Source: Brevundimonas fontaquae (GTDB lineage Bacteria; Pseudomonadota; Alphaproteobacteria; Caulobacterales; Caulobacteraceae). Taken from it: 64,000 nt of DNA. Location: positions 186,001-250,000 of the forward strand of contig NZ_CP070968.1 in NCBI RefSeq assembly GCF_017086445.1. The letters are read 5' to 3'. Positions 37,835 through 44,673 of the stretch are shown here, one piece after another; within the stretch, counting starts at the first letter, position 1; every line of letters starts with the position of its first letter. The notes under the pieces are model-generated. The model saw only the letters and a list, made by a program, of their open reading frames with translations. It searched no databases and was not told the origin of the DNA. The position numbers were made by a program, and so were the translations under genes.

Positions 37835-38130
37835 TTCTTTGCTATGGCCGTCGAGATCGATTGCGCCGCCGATGTATTGTCAGCCCAGACGGTATGCATA
37901 TTCGATGCAGACCAAGCTGCGACGCTGGCTGAGTTGAGCCGTTGCAGCGGCCGGAAACGCCGGAGCCCCCACGAGCGCAGAGCATCTTACAGATGGGTGC
38001 AATGGCTGCACCGACCCAGGCTACGGTTCGAAATCAAAGCCTTAGATGTGAGTTGGGGGCGCTTTTCGCAGCGGATCCAGCGGCTGCGCTCGTACCGCAA
38101 CCGTCCCAACTACTATCTAATCTAAGTAAA
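37835..38130. other. Intergenic region between the DUF4173 gene and the island edge
   Basis: Nothing gene-like is supported in these 296 bp. It should hold the promoter of the leftward DUF4173 operon. Before island integration it would have been the DNA just downstream of the tRNA-Arg gene. Short open frames here have no recognisable product. Confidence 0.5.
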
Positions 38131-38182
38131 TGGCGCACCCGGAGCGATTCGAACGCCCGACCCTCAGATTCGTAGTCTGATG
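38131..38182 (-). repeat. attL-like site: 52-bp copy of the tRNA-Arg 3' part
   Basis: These 52 bp are identical to 61492-61543, the 3' part of the intact tRNA-Arg(ACG) gene from CCA through the T arm and anticodon loop. Outside the 52 bp both sides differ at once. The copy lacks the D arm and 5' acceptor strand, so it is not a tRNA gene. It is the expected displaced 3' end left when an element integrates into a tRNA gene. Confidence 0.9.
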
Positions 38183-38776
38183 AAATGGTTATTTATTACA
38201 GCGGCTTATCTTTTCTTGGCTGTAACAACTGGCCTTGGAATGGGTGTGGTCCTCAATGATTTCCAAACCTTCCAGTGATGGTGTTCCCGTGGCTGATTAT
38301 AAAAGGGGTCAGGTCTTGTCCGACGGCTTCCATGCCTTCGCCGTTGCGACAAGCTCGCGGCCCAAGTCGCTACGAGCCGGGTCTTCAAACCGGATCTGTT
38401 CGCTACCAGCCGGCCAGCCAGCTCACCGGTGGACCGGATTCAGAGGCCGCCCGGGCCTGCCCTCGCGAGGTCATCGCGCGCGGCCTCGCGATCGATGTCG
38501 GCAAGATCGGCAAAGCCGAACCAGCCAACCCTCGGACACCGTTTAAGGCGAAGGCGGCCAAGATCGAAAAGCTGCAGGCGGCGCTAGCGGAACTGGACGA
38601 GCGCCGTCACACCGTGATGGCCGATTTCGACGAACAGCGGGCCGCGTTTGTCGCGAATCGAACTGGGTGACCGGTAGGATCGGTTCAACCGAGGCTGTTC
38701 CGAGGGTGGTGGAGCGGCAAAGTGCACCGCGCGTGATCAGCCTGACGCGTGGGGGGGGGGTAAAGGTTCCGCTCTC
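38183..38776. other. Left island edge, probable relic DNA
   Basis: No intact gene is supported. The first ~100 bp are AT-richer than the flanks. An open frame in the second half ends at 38670 with a charged helical stretch (KAAKIEKLQAALAELDERRHT), which may be the tail of a decayed gene; I do not recognise it. A run of ten G at 38751-38760 lies just before the point where similarity to the IS5-family copy begins, consistent with a rearranged junction. Confidence 0.4.
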
Positions 38777-39301
38777 GGGCTTGTCCAGCGCCCAGAGCGA
38801 GCGCCGCACGGTGATGATCGACGCGACCTATCTGAAGGCGCACCGCACGGCTTCAAGCCTGCGGGTAAAAAAGGGGGTTTCGGGCGACTGATCGGACGCA
38901 CGAAAGGCGGCATGAACACCAAGCCTCATGCCGTGACCGATGCGAACGGAAGGCCCATCAGCCTGTTCATGACGGCGGGCCAGGTCAGCGATTACACCGG
39001 CGCCGCAGCCCTGCTGGACAGCCTGCCCAGGGCGCAATGGCTGTTGGGCGACAGGGGCTACGACGCCGACTGGTTCAGGGACGCCTTGCAGGAAAAGGGG
39101 ATCACGCCGTGCATCCCGGGCCGCAAAACCCGCACCGAGCCCATCCGTTACGACAAGCGTCGCTACAAGCGGCGAAACCGCATAGAAATCATGTTCGGAC
39201 GCCTGAATGACTGGCGGCGGGTCGCAACCCGCTACGATCGCTGTCCGACCGTCTTCCTGTCCGCCATAGCCCTCGCCGCTACCGTGCTGTTCTGGCTATG
39301 A
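38777..39301 (+). pseudogene. IS5-family transposase remnant (orfA tail plus orfB)
   Basis: Remnant of a DDE transposase. The orfA tail (ERRTVMIDATYLKAHRTASSLRV, first catalytic Asp) reads to a stop at 38889-38891; orfB is in the -1 frame and continues GRLIGRTKGGMNTK to the end (GDRGYDADWF with the second Asp, RRNRIEIMFGRLNDWRR with the Glu). The shift site is A-AAA-AAG, a standard -1 slippery heptamer, so in a complete copy the two frames would be joined by programmed frameshifting. The N-terminal helix-turn-helix part is absent, so this copy cannot make an active enzyme. Confidence 0.82.
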
Positions 39302-39316
39302 GTCCTGAGCCTAAGC
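38777..39316 (+). mobile_element. 5'-truncated IS5-family (IS427-like) element
   Basis: From about 38777 to the right terminal repeat CCTGAGCCTAAGC (39304-39316) this is nearly the same as the right two-thirds of the element at 42387-43223, in the same orientation. The left end and the first ~80 transposase residues are missing. It retains the A6G5 run (38867-38877) used for frameshifting between orfA and orfB. Confidence 0.85.
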
Positions 39317-39381
39317 CAGGCCGTTGTCTCGCAAGAAGCGCTTCATACTGACACCCTCTGTACCACGCCCAGTCCGAGGCG

Positions 39382-39639
39382 CTATTGTCGCTCCGATCTC
39401 GACACGCCCAATAGGCGGACCATCCTCGCCATCATCAAATCCGTCAGCATCTCAGCCGCGCGGGCGGTGACTGGCGAGCCCGCCTGACCGAAATAGCGGA
39501 TCGATGCATCAAGGCGATCATCGCTCAGGCCGTCGATGGCCGCCTTGATATCCGTCCATTTGGATTGCCCAGGCGAAGGCTCTTCCACATCCAGGTGGCG
39601 AGCGAGCAGGAGAATCGCAGCAGTGTCTTGAGCCGACAT
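39382..39639 (-). CDS. Hypothetical protein, 85 residues
   Basis: A small soluble protein (MSAQDTAAILLLARHLDVEE...) with helical character and no signal peptide or membrane segment. I do not recognise it. It lies 12 bp after the DUF3597 gene on the same strand, so the two are probably co-transcribed. Codon use is like its neighbours, which supports a real gene over a chance frame. Confidence 0.5.
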   Translation of the reverse strand: MSAQDTAAILLLARHLDVEEPSPGQSKWTDIKAAIDGLSDDRLDASIRYFGQAGSPVTARAAEMLTDLMMARMVRLLGVSRSERQ

Positions 39640-39651
39640 TGACCTGTTCGA

Positions 39652-40050
39652 TTAGTCTCGCAGGCTGGCCGGAACCTGGCCGCCATTCTCCGCAAGCTTT
39701 CGCCAGACCGCTTTGGACAGGGCGATGTTCTGTTCCGCCGAGCCATGAGCGCCAGCGTGCACGCCCAACTCCTCGGCGAGGTCCTTGCGGGCGTCGAGGC
39801 TGGAATCCAGGTCGAGTAGCTTGAGCAGATCGACGATCGATGTCCGCCAGTTTCCGCCGCCGCCCTTCATCTCGGCCATTTGGGAGAGGATCTGGTCCAC
39901 ATCGACCGGTTGAGGCGTGAAGGGAGTGGCGGGCGCCGCAGGAACGGGCTGTGCCGAGACTGGGGTGCTCGTGGGCGCTTGGGCCTGAGGCGTCGTCGGA
40001 CGCGCCTTATGGCCGGTGATCTTGTCCCAAATTCTTCCGAAAAAGCTCAT
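39652..40050 (-). CDS. DUF3597 domain-containing protein
   Basis: A 132-residue protein with the DUF3597 pattern: N-terminal MSFFGRIWDKITGHKA, a Pro/Ala/Thr linker (residues 17-50), then VDVDQILSQMAEMKGGGGNWRTSIVDLLKLLDLDSSLDARKDLAEELG and the C-terminal KLAENGGQVPASLRD. The family resembles LysM-adjacent stress proteins, but its function is unknown. It is on the same strand as the OmpA-like gene upstream (51 bp) and the 85-residue gene downstream, suggesting one small operon. Confidence 0.88.
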   Translation of the reverse strand: MSFFGRIWDKITGHKARPTTPQAQAPTSTPVSAQPVPAAPATPFTPQPVDVDQILSQMAEMKGGGGNWRTSIVDLLKLLDLDSSLDARKDLAEELGVHAGAHGSAEQNIALSKAVWRKLAENGGQVPASLRD

Positions 40051-40101
40051 GACGTTTCCTCTGAAGGTGGATGGCCCGGGCGCTAGCCCCGGCCTGTGCG
40101 G

Positions 40102-40713
40102 TTAGCGCTGGACGACGACCAGTTCCGTGCGGCGGTTTTCAGCCAGTCCTCCGGCGGTGGCGTTGCTGCCGACGGGGTTGGTTTCCCCGCCTGAAAGCGC
40201 CTCGATACGGCGGGCATCCACGCCGGCTGCCGTCAGGGCGGAACGGACGATGTCGGCCCGGGCCTGGGCGAGGGTTCGGTTCGCGGCGTCGGAGCCGCGC
40301 GCGTCCGCATAGCCGTACAGGCGGATCTTGGCATTCGGGTAGCGGCTCAGAACAGCGGCGACGGCCGCGATCTCGGGACGATCCTGGGGCCGAATGGTGC
40401 TGCTGCCGGTGTCGAAGTTGACGCGCTCGAACGCGAAAGTGCGCGGGGCGGCGTCCGAGCCAGCGAGGTAGGCGTCCAGCCCCGAAACCCCAACGGAAGC
40501 ATTTGTGGCGGGCATGACCGGCGTCTCGGTCGTCGGAGCTACGGCGGCGTCGTCAGTCGCTACGGGATCCAGGGCGGCGCGGTCGTCGCCACAGCGGGTC
40601 AGCATGAGTAGCAGCAGCAGGAGCACGACGGCTCCGATGATCCAGGGGAGGTATTTGCGCCAGGCCGGGGCCACTGGGGTCAGGCGAGGGTCGCGATCGC
40701 GGTTATCGGTCAT
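40102..40713 (-). CDS. OmpA-family protein with N-terminal membrane anchor
   Basis: A 203-residue protein: a cytoplasmic tail, one transmembrane helix (about residues 22-42), a linker, and a C-terminal OmpA peptidoglycan-binding domain (about 90-203: FAFERVNFDTGSSTIRPQD, IRLYGYADARGSDAANRTLAQARA, LAENRRTELVV). The peptidoglycan-contact Asp and Arg positions (YADARG, NRRTEL) are present. It would tether the inner membrane to the cell wall. A terminator separates it from the channel gene upstream; the DUF3597 gene follows. Confidence 0.88.
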   Translation of the reverse strand: MTDNRDRDPRLTPVAPAWRKYLPWIIGAVVLLLLLLMLTRCGDDRAALDPVATDDAAVAPTTETPVMPATNASVGVSGLDAYLAGSDAAPRTFAFERVNFDTGSSTIRPQDRPEIAAVAAVLSRYPNAKIRLYGYADARGSDAANRTLAQARADIVRSALTAAGVDARRIEALSGGETNPVGSNATAGGLAENRRTELVVVQR

Positions 40714-40734
40714 GTCGAACTCGTCGTTAAATGG

Positions 40735-40775
40735 GGAAAAGAATGCGGCCGGCGATCTCGTCGATCGTCGGCCGC
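40735..40775 (-). terminator. Rho-independent terminator after the MscS-related gene
   Basis: On the minus strand a 13-bp stem with one mismatch (GCGGCCGACGATC paired with GATCGCCGGCCGC, loop GACGA) is followed by ATTCTTTTCC. It starts 5 bp after the channel gene stop. Confidence 0.7.
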
Positions 40776-40780
40776 GGGTC

Positions 40781-42082
40781 TCACTGGGGCGGGGTCTTCG
40801 TGACCTTGTCGGCCCACGTCTGGGCCACCTTGCTGGCGGCGTCGCGCCCGCCGAGCCCGAAGGCTAGCGCTGCCGCCACCGCAGCCGCCCCCAGGATCAG
40901 GCCGAAGGCGAGAAGGACGATATCGTCGGCGATGCCCATGAAGCGAAGGCCCATGGCCGTCGCCAATGCGATCGTGGCCCAACGCACCAGGGTGGAGGCG
41001 AAGCCATCGGCGCCGCCCGTACCCTTGTTGATCAGGTTGGCGACGACACCGCCGATCAGCACGCCGGCGGTGATAATGATCCCGCCGACGATGACGTGTC
41101 CGGCCAGGGCCAGGATTTCCTGCAGCGTCACGGCGATCGTGCCGAACTGCAGAAGCTTGGCGGCCTCGACCGCCGTGAAGGCGACGATCGCCGCCATTGC
41201 GATCTTGCCCACGATGCTGGACGGCGTCATCGGCTTGGGCCCATCACTACTTAGAGCCCTTGCGGTGGCCGGTGTCACGTCACCGGCATAGGGAGCCGTG
41301 GTCGGCTTCGGCGCGGCCGGCGCCTGAGTCGTGGCGGTCAGAGCCGTCAGGCTCGAGATGCTGCGATCGAACCCAGTCGCCGGCAGGGTGCGTTCGATCA
41401 GCTGGGCGACCCAGCGACCGATGAACCAACCTACCGCCAAAACGATGGCAGCGGCGAGAACATGCGGGATCGCAGCCAAGACAGTCGACAGCACGGCAAC
41501 CGCCGGAACCGTCAATGACTCGATGCCCAGCTGCTCCAGCGCCGCGATCGTGATGGGGATCAGAATCAGGACGAACACCAGGGTGCCGATCGCGGTGCTG
41601 ACGCCAGTCGAGCCCGTCGCCTTGGTCAGGCCGGCCTTCTCAAGCCAGCGATCCGCGTTGGCGGCCTGCAGTGCAGCCTCGACGACACGCTTGGCCAAAG
41701 TCGCGACTACAAACCCAATGAAGAAGATCAGGACCGCGCCGAGGACGCTCGGCACGAAGGACGCGACCTGCGTGAGCAATGAGTTCAGGGGCGTGACGAC
41801 CTGGCCCAGGTTCAGGACGCCGAGGGCGGCGACGACACCGAACAAGAGGATTAGCCAAAAGGCGACATCTCCCAGGCTGGCGCCGACCGAGTGCTTCGGG
41901 TTGTCACTGGTGCTCGCCTTGGCGGCGCCAGGAATACGATTGATCCCCTTCGCCAGGGCCCATTTCACGGCCTTGCCGATAAACCAAGCTGCGATGAGGA
42001 TCAGCACAGCGCCGATCACCTTGGGCGCCCACTCATAGAGCAGCGCGTCCCATCCGATGAACTCGTAGTTTGTCGTTTGCAT
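40781..42082 (-). CDS. MscS-related mechanosensitive channel family protein (TM-helix repeats)
   Basis: A 433-residue inner-membrane protein with about ten hydrophobic helices in repeated pairs, each pattern like VIGAVLILIAAWFIGKAV, VLGAVLIFFIGFVVATLAKRVVEAAL and VLAAAIVLAVGWFIGRWVAQLIERTL. This repeated conserved helix is that of the TM_helix family found in MscS-related proteins; the typical MscS beta domain is missing, so channel activity is not certain. The frame extends 61 codons further, but GAGGG just before the ATG at 42082 and the loss of membrane character upstream support this start. The DUF892-like gene is divergent 185 bp away. Confidence 0.78.
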   Translation of the reverse strand: MQTTNYEFIGWDALLYEWAPKVIGAVLILIAAWFIGKAVKWALAKGINRIPGAAKASTSDNPKHSVGASLGDVAFWLILLFGVVAALGVLNLGQVVTPLNSLLTQVASFVPSVLGAVLIFFIGFVVATLAKRVVEAALQAANADRWLEKAGLTKATGSTGVSTAIGTLVFVLILIPITIAALEQLGIESLTVPAVAVLSTVLAAIPHVLAAAIVLAVGWFIGRWVAQLIERTLPATGFDRSISSLTALTATTQAPAAPKPTTAPYAGDVTPATARALSSDGPKPMTPSSIVGKIAMAAIVAFTAVEAAKLLQFGTIAVTLQEILALAGHVIVGGIIITAGVLIGGVVANLINKGTGGADGFASTLVRWATIALATAMGLRFMGIADDIVLLAFGLILGAAAVAAALAFGLGGRDAASKVAQTWADKVTKTPPQ

Positions 42083-42267
42083 ACATCCCTCAGGCCTGAC
42101 GCTGATCGCGCGGGTTTCCAGTGGGCCTAACAAGATCGAGCCTGTTCTTGTTCCGGCGCTAACGAGAGGATTCGCCGAAACGGATGGTTGGCTCATCGCT
42201 AACGGGGCCGAAGCGGCTTTCCGAACGTCCGCACGACATCCAATCAACTCATCCAGCAGGAACATCC

Positions 42268-42386
42268 ATGTCGACGCCAGAAGATCTGAAAGGCCTCTAC
42301 ACCGACGAGCTGAAAGACCTGTGGTCCGCCAACGACCAGATGCAGCGCGTGTTGAAGGAGATCGCCCCGAAAACCTCTGATCCTTC
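42268..42386 (+). pseudogene. DUF892/YciF-like gene truncated by an IS5-family insertion
   Basis: The first ~40 residues (MSTPEDLKGLYTDELKDLWS, then ANDQMQRVLKEIAPKTSDP) match the start of the ferritin-like YciE/YciF (DUF892) stress proteins, whose full length is about 160-170. The left end of the IS copy at about 42387 cuts the gene, and no matching remainder is seen beyond 43223. The gene is divergent from the MscS-related gene. The product is at best a short peptide. Confidence 0.72.
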
Positions 42387-43223
42387 GCTTAGGCTCAGGA
42401 CCCATTGATGACAGGCGCGCGATCTGATTCAGGCTCCTGAGGAGTCTGGATATGAGCGACCTGTATTGGCTGACGGACGAGCAGATGGCTCGGCTGGAGC
42501 CCTTCTTCCCCAAGAGCCACGGCAAGCTGCGCGTTGACGACCGCCGGGTGTTGAGCGGGATCATCTTCGTCAACCGCAACGGCCTGCGCTGGCGAGATGC
42601 GCCGGCGGCCTACGGGCCGCACAAGACCCTCTACAACCGCTGGAAGCGATGGAGTGAGGCTGGCGTCTTCATCCGGATGATGGAGGGCCTGTCCGGGGCT
42701 CAGACCGAACGCCGCACGGTCATGATAGACGCGACCTATCTGAAGGCGCACCGCACGGCTTCGAGCCTGCGGGTAAAAAGGGGGTCTCGGGCGACTGATC
42801 GGACGCACGAAAGGCGGCATGAACACCAAGCTTCACGCCGTGACCGATGCGAACGGAAGGCCCATCAGCCTGTTCATGACGGCGGGCCAGGTCAGCGATT
42901 ACACCGGCGCCGCAGCCCTGCTGGACAGCCTGCCCAGGGCGCAATGGCTGTTGGGCGACAGGGGCTACGACGCCGACTGGTTCAGGGACGCCTTGCAGGA
43001 AAAGGGGATCACGCCGTGCATCCCGGGCCGCAAAACCCGCACCGAGCCCATCCGTTACGACAAGCGTCGCTACAAGCGGCGAAACCGCATAGAAATCATG
43101 TTCGGACGCCTGAAAGACTGGCGGCGGGTCGCAACCCGCTACGATCGCTGCCCGAACGTCTTCCTGTCCGCCATAGCCCTCGCCGCTACCGTGCTGTTCT
43201 GGCTATGAGACCTGAGCCTAAGC
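42387..43223 (+). mobile_element. IS5-family (IS427-like) insertion sequence, full length
   Basis: About 837 bp bounded by the inverted repeats GCTTAGGCTCAGG (42387-42399) and CCTGAGCCTAAGC (43211-43223). It holds the two-frame transposase. It interrupts a DUF892-like gene. A short target duplication is not obvious. A second, left-truncated copy lies 3.1 kb to the left in the same orientation. Confidence 0.87.
42452..43208 (+). pseudogene. IS5-family transposase, frameshifted at the slippery site
   Basis: OrfA starts MSDLYWLTDEQMARLEPFFP and runs through the helix-turn-helix and GLRWRDAPAAYGPHKTLYNR to MIDATYLKAHR (first catalytic Asp). OrfB supplies GRLIGRTKGGMNTK, GDRGYDADWF (second Asp) and RRNRIEIMFGRLKDWRR (Glu). 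At the junction (42775-42784) the run is A5G5, one A shorter than in the other copy, so the two parts are no longer in the usual -1 relation and a +1 or -2 shift would be needed. OrfA reads on in the wrong frame to 43258. Whether transposase is made is doubtful. Confidence 0.82.
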
Positions 43224-43774
43224 CAGGCACCAATCAGTCGCCGAATGTGCAGGTCTGACTCATCTGCGACGTTCGGAAAGTCCGCTTCTGGTCGTTCAAC
43301 CGCCCCCCGACTCGGGGCTCGGAACCTTTTCTAGTGGGTGCAGCTTATGCGCAGACCTTCTAGGTGCCTGAGCCAGTAGCGATCTCGGCTTTGGCGATGT
43401 CGCCGAAGTTCCAATAAAGCTCAGCCGGCGCTTCGATCCGCAGGTCCAGAATATTGACACGAAGGATGGTCATCTCCGACGAGACCGGGGTGCGGCCGGT
43501 GAGAAGCGAGGAACGCGAGATTGTGTCGGCAAGCACACGGTTTCTACCGACGAAATTATAACGACGTTTTCTCAGTAGCGGGTGGGTTGAGTTTGTGGCT
43601 TACGAGTGAAGCATCCAGGTTTGTCGGGTCAGGTGGGGCGCTTGTCTACACCTTTGGGCTGCAAGTTAACGCTTTTTGGTAACCTGTTTGCCATTGATTT
43701 TTGAATGATAAAGGCAGGCGCATTCAAATGTGGGGTTGGTTCGGTCGCGGCCGAAAACTTTGAGAGACCTGGTC
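43224..43774. other. Region upstream of the cellulose operon with a possible short ORF
   Basis: These 551 bp should hold the bcs promoter; the ~170 bp before bcsR are AT-rich (with TTTTTGG and TTGATTTTTGAATGAT stretches). On the minus strand a frame from a GTG at 43536 to a stop at 43360 (58 residues, ending ELYWNFGDIAKAEIATGSGT) is unusually protein-like and is open further back to about 43600 without a start. It may be the tail of a gene cut off by the IS insertion; I do not recognise it. Confidence 0.4.
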
Positions 43775-44026
43775 GTGAGAATAGAAACAAAACGTCTGTT
43801 GGACAGGTTGGGCCAGCCCGACTTCCAGTATCGCGAATATGAGAGTGCGGCATCGACGGGTGTCGAGCGCTGGCCGTTGTTCGAACTGGTCTCGCGCCAA
43901 CTGCGGGCCAGTCACGCCCATTCCGCTTCAGACGCTTTGCCCGAGGCGCACGCGGTGAATGCGGTCGATAGTGGAAACTCGATCCAGGCCCTTGTCGGTC
44001 GGATCGCGACGGGACGCAATCAATGA
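43775..44026 (+). CDS. bcsR: BcsR-like cellulose biosynthesis protein
   Basis: A small protein of about 83 residues from the GTG at 43775 (GAGAG 8 nt before), or 98 from the ATG at 43730. The stretch RLGQPDFQYREYESA...VERWPLFELVSRQL parallels E. coli BcsR, which has SLPDIDYADISQREQ then KRWPLLAEFA. BcsR forms a regulatory complex with BcsQ and helps place or stabilise the synthase. The stop overlaps the start of bcsQ (ATGA at 44023-44026), and BcsR directly before BcsQ is the known order. The overlap and motif support the assignment despite the low length. It is the first gene of the operon. Confidence 0.72.
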   Translation: MRIETKRLLDRLGQPDFQYREYESAASTGVERWPLFELVSRQLRASHAHSASDALPEAHAVNAVDSGNSIQALVGRIATGRNQ

Positions 44027-44673
44027 TCCGGGTCGCCATCACCTCTCTGCGCGGCGGCGCTGGCGTGACCGCGCTGGTTTCCGGCATGGCGCAGGCCGCC
44101 GCTGCCGAGGGATTGGACGTCACCTGCGTGGATGCGGATGATCAGGGTCTGTTGAAGCATCATCTCGGTCTCGCGTCCCTCTCGGACGACGGCGAGAACA
44201 GAAGCGCCAACGCACGCATCACGCTCCGGACAGGGCAGGACTGGAACGTCGTGAACGGTGCCGACCTGGCGATTTTCGACCTGCCGCGCGCTCGACCCGG
44301 TCTCCGTGACGACGTGATGGCAGACGCAGACGCCGTCGTGCTCGTAATGCCGGCGTCCGCGTCCGGTCTGGCGCTTGCGCCCAGCGTGAAAGCCTTCCTC
44401 TCGGCGGGTGAGAACCGTTTCCTGCTGATCAATTTCGCCGACAGTCGCGTGGCGTTGAAGACGGCCGCCGCAAGCTATCTGCAAGAGCAGTTCGGCGATC
44501 GGGTGATCGGGCAAGTTCGTCTGGACGAGTCGGTGGATGAGGCGCTCGCCGCTCTGGACACCCTGTCATCGACCTCGCCCTACAGCGCGGCCTGGTCCGA
44601 CATTCGCGTCGCCTTCGTCAGCCTGCTCAACAAGATGAACAGCCTTCCTGTCGCTGCGGTGATGGCGAAGTGA
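44023..44673 (+). CDS. bcsQ: BcsQ, MinD/ParA-like ATPase of cellulose synthesis
   Basis: A 216-residue SIMIBI-class protein: N-terminal deviant Walker A SLRGGAGVTALVSG (residues 8-21), VDADDQG at the second strand, and a Walker B-like DLAIFDLPRA. BcsQ sets the polar position or assembly of the cellulose synthase in enterobacteria. As in E. coli BcsQ, the usual KGGxGKT lysines are replaced (Arg10 and Val15 here), so nucleotide use must differ from MinD. The protein is shorter than most BcsQ (about 240-250). It overlaps bcsR by 4 bp and bcsA by 4 bp (GTGA). Confidence 0.86.
   Translation: MIRVAITSLRGGAGVTALVSGMAQAAAAEGLDVTCVDADDQGLLKHHLGLASLSDDGENRSANARITLRTGQDWNVVNGADLAIFDLPRARPGLRDDVMADADAVVLVMPASASGLALAPSVKAFLSAGENRFLLINFADSRVALKTAAASYLQEQFGDRVIGQVRLDESVDEALAALDTLSSTSPYSAAWSDIRVAFVSLLNKMNSLPVAAVMAK

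Noticed and set aside
37942..38175. An open frame ending in SDSNARPSDS
   Set aside because: Its end is read from the 52-bp tRNA fragment (attL); not a gene.
38131..38182. A second tRNA-Arg gene
   Set aside because: Only the 3' two-thirds are present; the D arm and 5' acceptor strand are missing.
38751..38760. Run of ten G as a phase-variable tract
   Set aside because: It is not inside a supported gene or promoter; more likely junction decay or assembly uncertainty.
43629..44123. A leftward open frame over the bcsR start
   Set aside because: It competes with bcsR, which has a family motif, coupling to bcsQ and a ribosome site.
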